Below are positions 36,171 to 46,096 of a stretch of DNA of 64,000 bases, piece by piece. Position 1 is the first letter of the stretch. Every line of letters begins with the position of its first letter. This stretch comes from Halarcobacter sp. (GTDB lineage Bacteria > Campylobacterota > Campylobacteria > Campylobacterales > Arcobacteraceae), in NCBI RefSeq assembly GCF_963676935.1, contig NZ_OY781470.1, forward strand, positions 1,832,680 through 1,896,679, written 5' to 3'. The position numbers and the translations under genes were made by a program. Under the pieces are notes generated by a model. It worked only from the letters and a program-made list of their open reading frames with translations, had not been told where the DNA came from and searched no databases.

Positions 36171-36412
36171 TAAAAACCTTTTTTTATTAAGTTGTCGCGA
36201 TTATACTATTTTATTGTTTTATTTTTCTTTTTATAACTTAAATATATCAGGAAAATAAAAATATCTAATGCTTATAAAATGATTATTTTTTTTTAAAAGG
36301 TATCATTTTTTTCTATTAAATTTAACCAAATTATTACTATTGGAATACCATTATTTGTTATTCTTACAAAATTAATACAAAGATGAAAATAAATATTATA
36401 AGGAGTGTCATC

Positions 36413-37873
36413 ATGTTTGGTTTTGGGAAAACAGAAGAACAAGCAGGAAGATTATCTGCAATGGAAGAAAATTTTGCAATAATCTCATTTAAACCTGATG
36501 GAACTATTCTACATGCAAATAAAAATTTTTTAAATGCTTTAGGTTATAGATTAGAAGAGATTGTTGGTCAACATCACAAAATGTTTTGTGATAAGGCTTA
36601 TATAACATCAAATGAATATTCAAACTTTTGGAAGAATCTAGCACAAGGTGCATCACAGATTGATGAGTTTGAGAGATTTAAGAAAGATGGAAGTTCTATT
36701 TGGATTCAAGCTTCTTACACTCCTGTCAAAGACAAAAATGGAAAAGTCACAAGAGTTGTAAAATTTGCACAAGATATTACTGATTCAAAAAGAGTTATAA
36801 ATTCAGTAAAAAAATCTATTGATATTGCAAAAACTGGAATTATGAAGCAAGAGATAAAAGAGACAACAACAAATGAAGCAATTGAAGAACTAAAAAATGG
36901 AATAAATGAGTTATTTTATATTGTTTCTACAAAAGTATCAGGGGATTTAAATAATATTTCAAAAGGACTAAAATCTTTTCAAGAATTAGATTTTACTCAT
37001 AGAATAAATGATGAAGGTGAAACAGCTGTTGGACTAAATAGTCTTGCAGATGTTGTAAATGATATGTTGGTAGAAAATAAATCAAATGGGTTAACACTTG
37101 ATAATAGTTCAAATATTTTACTGCATAATGTAAATGTTCTAAATCAAAATTCAAATGAAGCTGCTGCATCATTAGAAGAGACTGCTGCTGCATTAGAAGA
37201 GATTACAAGTAATATATCATTAAATACACAAAATGTAATAAAAATGGTAGAATTTGCAAATCAGGTAACTAATTCTGCAAATGAAGGCAAAGATTTAGCA
37301 CAACAAACTACAACTGCAATGAATGAAATAGATAATGAAGTAAATGCAATCAATGAAGCTATTACTATAATAGATCAAATTGCATTTCAAACAAATATTT
37401 TATCATTAAATGCAGCAGTTGAAGCAGCAACTGCTGGTGAAGCAGGAAAAGGTTTTGCAGTTGTAGCCCAAGAGGTAAGAAACCTTGCAAGTAGAAGTGC
37501 AGAAGCAGCAAAAGATATAAAAAGTTTGGTCGAAAATGCTACTTCAAAAGCAAATAATGGAAAAGCAATATCAAATAAAATGATTGTAGGGTATAGTGAA
37601 TTAACTGAAAATATATCAAAAACAATTGAGCTAATTGAAAATATTGAATCGGCTTCAAAAGAACAAAAATTAGGTATTGAACAAATCAATGATGCAGTTA
37701 ATAGTCTTGATCAACAAACTCAGCAAAATGCTTCAATTGCAACACAAACTCATGATGTAGCAACGCAAACAGATCAAATTGCAAAACTTATTTTAAGTGA
37801 TGCAAATGAAAAAAACTTTATAGGTAAAGATGAAGTAAGAGCAAAAAATGTAGGAGAAAGGAAAATATCATAA
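36413..37873 (+). CDS. Cytosolic PAS-domain chemoreceptor
   Basis: 486 residues from the ATG at 36413, which follows 'aaggag' by 7 bases; an ATG ten codons earlier lacks such a site. No membrane helix. PAS domain (about 15-125, '[25 protein letters not shown]') of the Aer-like type, a helical linker, then the methyl-accepting signalling domain with hairpin tip '[20 protein letters not shown]'. Likely senses redox state, oxygen or energy and signals to CheA/CheW. The C-terminus ends 'GERKIS', without a CheR-tethering pentapeptide. Confidence 0.93.
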   Translation: MFGFGKTEEQAGRLSAMEENFAIISFKPDGTILHANKNFLNALGYRLEEIVGQHHKMFCDKAYITSNEYSNFWKNLAQGASQIDEFERFKKDGSSIWIQASYTPVKDKNGKVTRVVKFAQDITDSKRVINSVKKSIDIAKTGIMKQEIKETTTNEAIEELKNGINELFYIVSTKVSGDLNNISKGLKSFQELDFTHRINDEGETAVGLNSLADVVNDMLVENKSNGLTLDNSSNILLHNVNVLNQNSNEAAASLEETAAALEEITSNISLNTQNVIKMVEFANQVTNSANEGKDLAQQTTTAMNEIDNEVNAINEAITIIDQIAFQTNILSLNAAVEAATAGEAGKGFAVVAQEVRNLASRSAEAAKDIKSLVENATSKANNGKAISNKMIVGYSELTENISKTIELIENIESASKEQKLGIEQINDAVNSLDQQTQQNASIATQTHDVATQTDQIAKLILSDANEKNFIGKDEVRAKNVGERKIS

Positions 37874-37878
37874 ATTGA

Positions 37879-37907
37879 TAAAATAGAGTAATTAATTACT
37901 CTGTTTT
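37879..37907 (+). terminator. Terminator hairpin after the PAS chemoreceptor
   Basis: AGAGTAATT and its reverse complement form a perfect dyad at 37885-37902; extending with A/T pairs and one G-U pair gives a stem of about 13 bp whose 3' arm runs into GTTTT. Confidence 0.65.
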
Positions 37908-38004
37908 ATTAAAGAAATATTTATTAAAAAATAAATTTTATATAATTTATAGTTTTATCTTTATTTTTTTGATACTATTTCAATAAACTATTTTAGGATA
38001 AAAT

Positions 38005-38994
38005 ATGAAAGTTATTAAAATTTTAATATTTTTTATACTTTTTATTAATTTTTTATTTGCTGATAGCCAATTAAATTATTTATATAAAAAAGCTTCAGAA
38101 TTTGAAAAAAATAAAGAATATAAAAATGCACTAGAAGTTTATAAAGAAATTGCTCTAAAAGAGAAAAATATAAATAAAACTTACTTTGATGAAGAAAAAG
38201 TAATTGCAAAAGAGATTACAACTAAAACTCTAGATAAAATTGAAGATAAAGAAACAGAACAAACTATTCAACAAATCTTAGCAGGTGCTTTTAATCTTTA
38301 TCCATATGAGGAAAACTATATTATACCTTTTTCTTATGATATGAAAAAAAGAGTAGATAGAAAAAAAATAGAAGCAAAATTTCAATTAAGTGTTAAAAAG
38401 CCTATCTTAACTAACTTTTTTAATATGAATGAAAGTATAAACTTTGGTTATACACAAACTTCATGGTGGCAATTATATAAAGATTCAGCTCCCTTTAGAG
38501 AGACAAACTATAAGCCAGAAATATTTATGACTATACCTTATGGGAAAAGGGATGAAACAGCCTTAAAAGGTTTTAAATTTGGTTTTTTACATGAATCAAA
38601 TGGGCAGTCAGAAGGTGATTCAAGATCATGGAACAGAATCTATCTTACAACATATTTTCAAGCAGGAAATCTGTTTATTTCTCCAAGAGTATGGTATAGA
38701 ATCCCTGAAAGTAAGAATGATGATGATAATCCAGATATTGATAAATATTTAGGTTATGGGGATTTAACTTTTGCTTATGCCTACAAAAGTCATACTTTTA
38801 AACTTTTACTTCGAAATAATTTAAGATTTAATGATGACAATAAAGGTTTTGCACAACTTGATTGGACATTTCCATTTTTTGGGTCTAATAATACCTTTGG
38901 ATATATACAAGCATCAACAGGTTATGGTGATAGTTTAATAGATTACGATAAAGAGATAAATAGGATTGGATTTGGTATATCTTTATCTAGATAA
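38005..38994 (+). CDS. pldA: Outer membrane phospholipase A
   Basis: 329 residues with signal peptide (about 1-20). A helical, TPR-like segment (about 24-55) precedes a beta-barrel domain that starts near 'ILAGAFNLYPYEENYIIPFSYD'. The catalytic site 'FLHESNGQSEGDSRSWNRIYL' has H, S two residues later and N fourteen residues after H, exactly the His-Ser-Asn spacing of E. coli OMPLA. Cleaves phospholipids in the outer leaflet. The N-terminal helical segment is extra relative to E. coli PldA. Confidence 0.92.
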   Translation: MKVIKILIFFILFINFLFADSQLNYLYKKASEFEKNKEYKNALEVYKEIALKEKNINKTYFDEEKVIAKEITTKTLDKIEDKETEQTIQQILAGAFNLYPYEENYIIPFSYDMKKRVDRKKIEAKFQLSVKKPILTNFFNMNESINFGYTQTSWWQLYKDSAPFRETNYKPEIFMTIPYGKRDETALKGFKFGFLHESNGQSEGDSRSWNRIYLTTYFQAGNLFISPRVWYRIPESKNDDDNPDIDKYLGYGDLTFAYAYKSHTFKLLLRNNLRFNDDNKGFAQLDWTFPFFGSNNTFGYIQASTGYGDSLIDYDKEINRIGFGISLSR

Positions 38995-39048
38995 GAGCTA
39001 AATTAACATATAAGTTTTTAATTCTTATTACATTTAACAAAACTCTAT

Positions 39049-39648
39049 TTAAAGATGTACTAAAGAGTTTTTATACATATCAATATATAAATTATCACTT
39101 TGACCATCATAATTATATAATTGGGTACCAGAAACTTTTATACTTTTTACTAAATCATCTTTTATAGTGTCTAAAAATTTTGTTGTATTTTCTAGTTTTT
39201 CTACGAAATTATTAACTCTTGGATGTAAAAAATCATCATTAACAGATTTCTCATCACAAATCAATTTTCCTTTTGAGGCATCTGATGATAAAGCTTGACA
39301 TTTACTACTAATATAAAAATCATTTAAAAAAGGTGATATAGGGAACATTTTACAAGCAGGTGGTCGTTCTTCATAAATCTGACATTTATTATCTTTATAA
39401 TATTTACAACTACCTTCACCTTTATTAATAAGCATTAAAGCTTTTAGTTCTTTATTAATATATGCAAACTGAATAGGAAAATTTTTATACACATATTGAA
39501 AATCATCCAAAACTAATGGAGCAAAAACTACCATTGGGGCACTGCAACAATTATTTTCACAATTATCGCAAGAACTAAAATATGTTTTTCCAACATCTTT
39601 TATGTTTACAAACACTTTTTTAGTCATCTCTTCATAAATATATTTCAA
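39049..39648 (-). CDS. YkgJ-family cysteine-cluster protein
   Basis: 199 residues. 'SSCDNCENNCCSAP', 'GSCKYYKDNKCQIYEERPPACKMFPISP' and a further cysteine in 'SSKCQAL' give the metal-chelating cysteine cluster pattern, as in the shorter protein at 25897-26277 but with a longer C-terminal helical part. Function unknown. Confidence 0.85.
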   Translation of the reverse strand: MKYIYEEMTKKVFVNIKDVGKTYFSSCDNCENNCCSAPMVVFAPLVLDDFQYVYKNFPIQFAYINKELKALMLINKGEGSCKYYKDNKCQIYEERPPACKMFPISPFLNDFYISSKCQALSSDASKGKLICDEKSVNDDFLHPRVNNFVEKLENTTKFLDTIKDDLVKSIKVSGTQLYNYDGQSDNLYIDMYKNSLVHL

Positions 39649-39720
39649 TAGTCACCTTTATTGATAGAGTATTTATCTTAAAATATTTAAAATTTGTAGA
39701 AATTTAAATATTTAAATCTA

Positions 39721-40293
39721 TTAAAGTTTTTTATTTTCTAAAAACCAAAGAAAAGAGAATAATAAACCTGGCGTTTTTGCTTTACTTTCATCAAACATAA
39801 ACTCTTTATAATCCTCTAAAGGTAGGTATAAAAGTTCAATCTCTTCATCATTTATTCCACCTCCTCTATGTTTTTTCATACTTTCATCTATTTGTGCATA
39901 ATATAAAGTTTGACAGCCACCACTTACACCAACATTTGTATAAAAAGAAGTTATCTTCTCAATATCATTTAAAGGTACGTCATAGCCGCATTCTTCATCA
40001 ATCTCTTCTTGTACAATTTTGTCCAATGGTTTATTTTTATCGACAATCCCTGCACATAATTCATATGTACACACTTTTGAGGTATCATTTAAATAAACAG
40101 GTGGTCTAAATTGTTTAACTAATAAAAATGCATTTTTTTCTTTATGAAAAAGTAATACAGCAACTGAATCAAAACTTTTTACTGCTTCCCAGTTTTTTGG
40201 AATACCATTTTGTATATATGATATTTTTACAGGATGTACATACTTTGTATCCTCTAAATCACTTGTTTTAAACTCTTCAATTTTGTTATTCAT
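39721..40293 (-). CDS. Nudix hydrolase, NUDT14/UDP-sugar type
   Basis: 190 residues. The stretch 'YELCAGIVDKNKPLDKIVQEEIDEECGY' is the Nudix box in the form seen in ADP-ribose/UDP-glucose hydrolases of the NUDT14 type ('ELCAG-x-VD'). The box keeps the metal-binding EExG core but has K in place of the first E and E in place of the usual R. Probably cleaves a nucleotide sugar; substrate unknown. Confidence 0.85.
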   Translation of the reverse strand: MNNKIEEFKTSDLEDTKYVHPVKISYIQNGIPKNWEAVKSFDSVAVLLFHKEKNAFLLVKQFRPPVYLNDTSKVCTYELCAGIVDKNKPLDKIVQEEIDEECGYDVPLNDIEKITSFYTNVGVSGGCQTLYYAQIDESMKKHRGGGINDEEIELLYLPLEDYKEFMFDESKAKTPGLLFSFLWFLENKKL

Positions 40294-40373
40294 TAAAAAC
40301 CTTTCGTGTATTTTAATTTTATTTGTATAAAATAATAGTAAATTAAATTTTTATACATACAAAGGTTTTCTAA

Positions 40374-40982
40374 ATGATACTTAAATATACAGGTCCTAAA
40401 GAGATGATTTCAGCACATGGAATAAGTTTCAAAAGTGGTAAAGATGATAAATATACATATATTTACCCTGCTTTTCAAATATATAAGGCCTTACATCACG
40501 ATTATGAAAAAGGGCATGTTTATTCTCATAATATTGAAGGGAAAAGATTAAATGATGAAGATTTATTAAACGAAATTTTAAAAATAAGACCCGATTTAAA
40601 AGAGATTTGTAGAGTAGAAATAGACAAGTTAGTTGAATATTTAGATGCAGAAATAGAAAAGACTAAAGAGCATAAAGAATACACTGAAGAGGAAAAAAGA
40701 ATCTACAGGAATAATCTAATAATTATGAAAAACTATAGAATTCAAAGGGAAACAAACAAAATTATCTATTATGAATTAATAAAAATCATAGTTGATGATA
40801 TTTTTAAAAATAAAATAAAAGTTATCAATTCTGTATTCAACGAAAGATTTTGGCATGTATTTCAATCTCTTCAAGGTGAACTATCAAACCATAATCATAG
40901 ATCAATAGGTTCAACTATTGATACAATTCATGATGATAAAGATATCAAAATAAGATTAAATATTAATTCTATTGGGAAATAG
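40374..40982 (+). CDS. Conserved-looking hypothetical protein
   Basis: 202 residues, charged, mostly helical after residue 60, with no membrane segment or signal. The opening 'MILKYTGPKEMISAHGISFKSGKDDKYTYIYPAF' is compact and beta-rich, and 'QSLQGELSNHNHRSIGSTIDTI' near the C-terminus looks conserved in style. I do not recognise the family. It overlaps the end of the convergent kinase gene by 14 bases. Confidence 0.7.
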   Translation: MILKYTGPKEMISAHGISFKSGKDDKYTYIYPAFQIYKALHHDYEKGHVYSHNIEGKRLNDEDLLNEILKIRPDLKEICRVEIDKLVEYLDAEIEKTKEHKEYTEEEKRIYRNNLIIMKNYRIQRETNKIIYYELIKIIVDDIFKNKIKVINSVFNERFWHVFQSLQGELSNHNHRSIGSTIDTIHDDKDIKIRLNINSIGK

Positions 40983-42141
40983 CAATTTTATTAAAATCGA
41001 TATAAAAAGTAGAACCTTCATCTATTTTAGATTGTAAAGAGAGTTTTAATCTATAATCGTTACAAACTCTTTTTACAATATCTAAGCCTATACCAAATCC
41101 CCCTTCACTATTTATGCCTCTTTTGTACCTCTTAAAAATCTCTTCTTGTTCCTCTTTTGAAATACCTATACCAAAATCTTGAACAGAGAATATTCCATTT
41201 TTTAATTTTATACTTATAATCGAACCATTTTTACTATATTTAACAGCATTGGATATAAGATTATTTATTAATTTTTGTGTTTTTGTTTTATCCATCAATA
41301 TTTCAAATTTTTCTAATTCGGTTTCAATTTTAATATTTTTAGTAATAGAAATATCATTAAAGAACTCTACACTTTCGTTTATTAGTTCATCTAAACTAAT
41401 TCTTTCATCAATATTTTCTTGAAAATCATTAAAAGCTGAAAAATGTATATCATTGTATATTTGTGAAATCTGTTTTGAACTACTTAAAATATATTTCATC
41501 ATTTTTTCAGGATTCTTACCTTTTTTCAACATTGAAACAGAAGTCATTAATACAGAAACAGGAGTATTTAACTCATGGGCAGAATCTTTTATAAAATTAT
41601 CTAGATGAACAACCTTATCTCTAACTGGTTTTAATAAAATTCTTGCAAGGAAAATAGCTATCAATCCTACAAATATAGAACTAAAAATAAAAGCTAACAC
41701 AGTATAAATCCTAAGTTTATCCCTACTTTGTACTCCCCTGCAAGTCTCCATTACAATGTATTTTATTGGTATTCCAATTTCATCTATTTTAGATACAAAA
41801 TAATGAAAACTTCCATTCTCATAAAAATTATTTTTAAATTTTATAAAATCTTTTCCCTCTAAATAGGAATAAATTACTTTTTTATCTCCATCAAAAAGTG
41901 CATATTTTATATCATCCTCTTTAAGTTTTTTAGGTACAAATTTTTTATTATGCATAAAAGAGTTTAATATATCTGCTTTAATATTCATAGAAGCATTATT
42001 TAACTCCATGCTACATGTTTTTTGTAAAGATTCAACTTCATCTTGATAATATATGTAAAGTAAGATTCCTATTAAAAAAATAGCTGAACCCATATATATT
42101 GATAAAAAACTAATTAAAGCTTTTCTCTCATCATTATTCAA
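40969..42141 (-). CDS. Sensor histidine kinase
   Basis: 390 residues. Membrane helices at about 12-32 and 146-168 bracket a roughly 110-residue extracytoplasmic domain. Phosphoacceptor 'FIKDSAHELNTPVSVL' (H189); ATPase boxes 'NLISNAVKYSKNGS', 'DFGIGISKEEQEEIFKRY' and 'GGFGIGLDIVK'. Same compact architecture as the kinase at 1229-2353. Overlaps its regulator gene by 8 bases. Confidence 0.92.
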   Translation of the reverse strand: MNNDERKALISFLSIYMGSAIFLIGILLYIYYQDEVESLQKTCSMELNNASMNIKADILNSFMHNKKFVPKKLKEDDIKYALFDGDKKVIYSYLEGKDFIKFKNNFYENGSFHYFVSKIDEIGIPIKYIVMETCRGVQSRDKLRIYTVLAFIFSSIFVGLIAIFLARILLKPVRDKVVHLDNFIKDSAHELNTPVSVLMTSVSMLKKGKNPEKMMKYILSSSKQISQIYNDIHFSAFNDFQENIDERISLDELINESVEFFNDISITKNIKIETELEKFEILMDKTKTQKLINNLISNAVKYSKNGSIISIKLKNGIFSVQDFGIGISKEEQEEIFKRYKRGINSEGGFGIGLDIVKRVCNDYRLKLSLQSKIDEGSTFYIDFNKIAISQ

Positions 42142-42793
42142 ATTTATATCCTATGCCTCTTATTGTTTGAATACTATCTTTTCCAAGTATTTCTCTAAGA
42201 TTTTTTATATATACTCTAATAGTTGCATCTGTTGGCATCTCTTCATAAACCCAAATATTTTGTAATAATTCCTCACTTGAGATAACTCTATTTTTATGTT
42301 TAATAAAATATTTTAAAATATCTCTTTCTTTTTGAGCAATATTTTTTGTAATAGTTCCAATTCTAATCTGACAAGTCTCTGGTAAAAAATTTGTTGTATC
42401 ATTTATCTTTACTTCATTTGATTGCTCTATAAAAAATTGTTTACATAACTTTATTATTCTTTGATCCAATTCTTCTAAATCAAAAGGCTTTTTTATATAA
42501 TCATCAACACCATTTTCAAAAGATTCTTTTAGACGTTTAGTATCTTGATAGGCTGTTAATATTATAATTGGCGTTCTATTCTTATAATCATCTCTTAATG
42601 TTTTTAAAACCTCAAGACCAGTCATTATTGGAGTATTTATATCTAAAAGAGCTAAATCATATATATTGTCAATTAAGTACTCTAAAGCTTCTTGACCATT
42701 AGTACAAAGTGTTACATCATAGCCTTTATCCTCAAGGTGTTCATTTAACAAATCGTTTAATGCAGGGTCATCTTCTAATAGTAAAACTTTCAA
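42134..42793 (-). CDS. OmpR-family response regulator
   Basis: 219 residues. Receiver domain with E7-D8-D9, D51 in 'LALLDINTPIMTGLE' and K-K-P-F; OmpR-type winged helix at about 130-219 ending 'IQTIRGIGYKFE'. Forms a two-gene operon with the downstream kinase. The target is not apparent from neighbours. Confidence 0.94.
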   Translation of the reverse strand: MKVLLLEDDPALNDLLNEHLEDKGYDVTLCTNGQEALEYLIDNIYDLALLDINTPIMTGLEVLKTLRDDYKNRTPIIILTAYQDTKRLKESFENGVDDYIKKPFDLEELDQRIIKLCKQFFIEQSNEVKINDTTNFLPETCQIRIGTITKNIAQKERDILKYFIKHKNRVISSEELLQNIWVYEEMPTDATIRVYIKNLREILGKDSIQTIRGIGYKFE

Positions 42794-42855
42794 TATATAA
42801 TCCTTTAATTAGATAATTAAAATATTATACAAAAAATTTGTTTATCAAGTGTGTA

Positions 42856-43452
42856 TTAATGCTTTAAGACTTTTTTTATTATATTATAAAGTGCTTTTTC
42901 TGCTTCACTTAATGTTTTTCCAAAAGTAACCAAAGAAAAATCATTTCCATCAATAATAAATGAATTATTCAAAAAGGGATCTATATTTTCATATAATTCA
43001 TCAAATATCTCTTTCTTATCTAAATTATCATAATCAACTTTTAAAGATTCATTACTATACATCACATCCCAAATTTTTTCATTGTTTACTACAATTACTG
43101 CTTTAATTTGAATATTTAGATTATATAAATATGAATGAATTAACCATTCCCTTGAAGGTTTATTAGGACCAACACAAAACATCTTTTGTTTAGTGAAGTC
43201 AACTTTTTTTACAAAAGAATAATAGTTTGCATTAAGTTTAGGAAATTCACCTGTATCTTTTCCAGTAATAACAAATGAATTTTTATTTTTATTATATCTT
43301 ATTGAAGCACTACCAAAGCTAGAACAATTTGAGTGAGAACCAATAAGACCTAAACAAAAAAGTCTAGACCTTATCTTTTCAATTTTATTACACTCTTTTA
43401 AAGCAATCTCTTCTGTTTTTGTATATTTAATTGAATAATCAAAGTCTTTCAT
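42856..43452 (-). CDS. Class II aldolase/adducin-like protein lacking zinc histidines
   Basis: 198 residues. The fold markers of class II aldolases are visible: an N/S-rich loop before 'GSASIRYNKNKNSFVITGKDTGEF' and 'KPSREWLIHSYLY'. The position of the zinc-binding HxH reads 'KAVIVVNNEKIWDVMY', so two metal ligands are missing. Probably not an active aldolase; it could bind a small molecule or protein. Lies upstream of, and on the same strand as, the two-component pair, 62 bases away. Confidence 0.68.
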   Translation of the reverse strand: MKDFDYSIKYTKTEEIALKECNKIEKIRSRLFCLGLIGSHSNCSSFGSASIRYNKNKNSFVITGKDTGEFPKLNANYYSFVKKVDFTKQKMFCVGPNKPSREWLIHSYLYNLNIQIKAVIVVNNEKIWDVMYSNESLKVDYDNLDKKEIFDELYENIDPFLNNSFIIDGNDFSLVTFGKTLSEAEKALYNIIKKVLKH

Positions 43453-43513
43453 TATTTTAATCCTTAAGTTGAAGTAATAATATCAACTTAAGGTATCATT
43501 TTGATTTCAAAAT

Positions 43514-44011
43514 CTATCTAAAGTTGTCAAAAACCAATGGAGATTTGAATTCTAGGCTTTTTAGGTGTTTCATAATTGTTTGTAAATCATCAATATTTTT
43601 TCCAGTGACTCTTATTTCATCACCTTGATTTACTGCTTTTACTTTTAGTTTTAATTTTTTAATTTCAACTTGTATCTGTTTAGCTTCATCAGCTTTAATA
43701 GAATCTACAATTGAATAAGTAAATTTTCTATTTCCACCTGAACTATCCTCTTTTTTTAACTCTTCTAAAGAGTTTATAGAGATACCTCTTTTATTCATTT
43801 TAGATATTAAAATATCATACATTGCTTCGACTTTATTGTCACTTGAAGAGTTTAAAGTTAAAGTTTTAGCTCCTTGATTAAAATCAATCTCTTTTGCTAT
43901 ACCTTTAAAGTCATATCTATTTTCAATCTCTTTTTGAGTCTGTACAACTGCATTTTTCATCTCTTGAAGATCAAGCTTAGCAGAAATATCAAAGCTGTGT
44001 TCTTTTGCCAT
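43514..44011 (-). CDS. YajQ-family nucleotide-binding protein
   Basis: 165 residues. 'MAKEHSFDISAKLDLQEMKNAVVQTQKEIENRYDFKG' compares well with the YajQ N-terminus (split: S-F-D-I near the start and E-I-x-x-R-Y-D-F-K-G at about 30-39), and it ends 'SLEFKSPLVFDNFR'. YajQ proteins have two ferredoxin-like domains; some bind cyclic di-GMP. Confidence 0.95.
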   Translation of the reverse strand: MAKEHSFDISAKLDLQEMKNAVVQTQKEIENRYDFKGIAKEIDFNQGAKTLTLNSSSDNKVEAMYDILISKMNKRGISINSLEELKKEDSSGGNRKFTYSIVDSIKADEAKQIQVEIKKLKLKVKAVNQGDEIRVTGKNIDDLQTIMKHLKSLEFKSPLVFDNFR

Positions 44012-44072
44012 TATAAATCCTGTTTTTTAATATTTATTTTTATTATAAGAAAATGTAAGTTTTAAAAGAGTT

Positions 44073-44095
44073 AAAAAGGGGGAAATCCCCTTTTT
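44073..44095 (-). terminator. Terminator downstream of uraA
   Basis: Stem of AAAAAGGGG with CCCCTTTTT around a 5-base loop (plus-strand view). Read on the minus strand it lies just after the uraA stop, before yajQ, with a U-rich 3' arm. Confidence 0.8.
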
Positions 44096-44097
44096 TT

Positions 44098-45348
44098 TTA
44101 AATTATATGATCGTCTTTTCTAGGTTGTGGTAAGATTAAATTTAAAACTATACCTGTAATAGCACCAAGCCCAATACCAGAAAAAGGAACACCACCAAAA
44201 TTAAATGTCATTCCACCAATAGAAAATACTAAAATTATTGAAATAATAATAAGATTTCTAGGACAATTGAAATCTATATTTGCTCTAACTAAAGTTGAGA
44301 TACCAACACTTGCTATAATTCCAAATAAAAGTAACATAATTCCACCCATAACAGGAACAGGAATAGTAGCTAAAATCCCACCTAATTTACCTACAAATGC
44401 AAGTACAACAGCTGCAATAGCTGCCCAAGTCATAATTGCTGGATTATATGCTTTTGTAACAGTAACAGCACCTGTTACTTCAGAATATGTAGTATTTGGT
44501 GGACCACCAAATAGTGCTGCAACTGAAGTTGCTAATCCATCACCTAATAATGTATTTTTAAGACCTGGTTTTTTTAGATAATCATTTTTTGTTACATTTG
44601 AGATAGCTAACATATCACCAATATGCTCAATAGCTGGTGCAATTGCAATTGGAAGAATAAATAAAATTGCTTGCCAATTAAATTCTGGTGCTGTAAAACT
44701 AGGAATTGCGAACCATGCAGCATTTGATACAGGAGAGAAATCAACTACTCCCATGAAAATTGCAACAATATAACTTATAATAATAGCTCCTAAAATTGGT
44801 ACTAATCTAAAAATACCTTTAGCTAACAAGGAAATAAACATCATTGAGAATAAAGCAACCATTGAAATTATAATTGCATTTTCAAAAGGTACAATAACAA
44901 TTGAACCATCACCTGATTTTCCCATTGCCATATTCACTGCAACAGGAGATAAGATTAGTCCAATAGATATTACTACTGGTCCTACAACAGTTGCTGGTAA
45001 TAGTTTATGAATAAATTGGTCACCTTTTGCTCTAATTAAAAAACTTAGTACAACATATAATAAACCAGCGGCAATAAGTCCTGACATAGTTGCAGCAATA
45101 CCCCAAGTTTTAACACCATATGAAATTGGCGCAATAAATGCAAATGATGAAGCTAAGAATATTGGTGGAACTGCACCTCTATTTACTAATTGAAAAACTA
45201 AAGTACCAATACCAGCTGTGAATAATGCTACATTAGGATCAAGTCCTGTTAAAATAGGAACTAATACTAATGCACCAAAAGCAACAAATAAGAATTGAAT
45301 ACCGATGATTGAGTCTTTGACTCTAAAATTGTAATCTGTAGGTTTCAT
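44098..45348 (-). CDS. uraA: Uracil permease (NCS2 family)
   Basis: 416 residues, about 14 membrane helices. NCS2 motifs: the glutamates in 'PIAIAPAIEHIGDMLAISN' and 'GGPPNTTYSEVTGAVTVTKAYNP' (the N-T-T-Y-S-E element is typical of uracil/xanthine permeases). The divergent neighbour is uracil phosphoribosyltransferase, which supports uracil as substrate. Confidence 0.92.
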   Translation of the reverse strand: MKPTDYNFRVKDSIIGIQFLFVAFGALVLVPILTGLDPNVALFTAGIGTLVFQLVNRGAVPPIFLASSFAFIAPISYGVKTWGIAATMSGLIAAGLLYVVLSFLIRAKGDQFIHKLLPATVVGPVVISIGLILSPVAVNMAMGKSGDGSIVIVPFENAIIISMVALFSMMFISLLAKGIFRLVPILGAIIISYIVAIFMGVVDFSPVSNAAWFAIPSFTAPEFNWQAILFILPIAIAPAIEHIGDMLAISNVTKNDYLKKPGLKNTLLGDGLATSVAALFGGPPNTTYSEVTGAVTVTKAYNPAIMTWAAIAAVVLAFVGKLGGILATIPVPVMGGIMLLLFGIIASVGISTLVRANIDFNCPRNLIIISIILVFSIGGMTFNFGGVPFSGIGLGAITGIVLNLILPQPRKDDHII

Positions 45349-45475
45349 ACGTCCTCTTCGTGTAGAAATTTAGACTTAAATAATATCTAAACTAACATAA
45401 GAGATAAGGTAAATAAATGTGTAATTTATAAGCAATTTTTCGATAACATAAAAAAAATTCTAAAAGTGAGATAAT

Positions 45476-46096
45476 ATGTATAAAGAGAGTACAAATATTG
45501 TAGTTAAACATCTTGTAAATAGATTAAGAGATGTTAGAACTGCATCAAATGAATTTAGATTAACAATTGAAGAGATTTCAAGAATTGTTGCATCTGAAGC
45601 ATTAAATGATTTTAAAACAATTACAACTAATATTGAAACATGGCAAGGACCTTTAGATGTTGAGATGATAGAAGTGCAAAAACTTGTTTTAATACCTATT
45701 TTAAGAGCTGGAGAACCAATGTTAACAGGTATTTTAAGAACATTACCATATGCTAGAAGTGGATTTTTAGCTATGAAAAGGGATGAAGAAACAGCAGAGA
45801 GTAAACTTTTTTATGAAAATGTACCACCATTAGAAGATAAAACTGTTTTACTTCTTGATCCAATGGTAGCAACTGGAGGATCGTTAATTGATGGTATCTC
45901 TTATTTAAAATCTAAAGGAGCTAAAAAGATTATCTCTTTAAATATTTTAGGTGCTCCTGAAGGGGTAAATGCAGTAGTTGAAGCACACCCTGATGTTGAT
46001 ATCTATATTGCTCAAATAGATGATAGATTAGATGAAAATAAATATATTAGACCTGGTCTTGGTGATGCAGGAGATAGAGCATTTAATACAAACTAA
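45476..46096 (+). CDS. upp: Uracil phosphoribosyltransferase
   Basis: 206 residues. 'PILRAGEPMLTGILRTLPYARSGF' and the PRPP motif 'VLLLDPMVATGGSLIDGI' are clear, ending 'YIRPGLGDAGDRAFNTN'. Converts uracil and PRPP to UMP. Divergent from uraA over a 127-base shared intergenic region; its last 4 bases overlap the convergent epimerase gene. Confidence 0.97.
   Translation: MYKESTNIVVKHLVNRLRDVRTASNEFRLTIEEISRIVASEALNDFKTITTNIETWQGPLDVEMIEVQKLVLIPILRAGEPMLTGILRTLPYARSGFLAMKRDEETAESKLFYENVPPLEDKTVLLLDPMVATGGSLIDGISYLKSKGAKKIISLNILGAPEGVNAVVEAHPDVDIYIAQIDDRLDENKYIRPGLGDAGDRAFNTN

Noticed and set aside
36300-36382. Possible sigma-54 promoter (GG near TTGGAATACC) before the PAS chemoreceptor
   Set aside because: The required GC element about 10 bases after the GG is absent.
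37387-37689. 100-codon minus-strand frame inside the PAS chemoreceptor
   Set aside because: Complement of the conserved signalling tip; phenylalanine/alanine-rich artefact.
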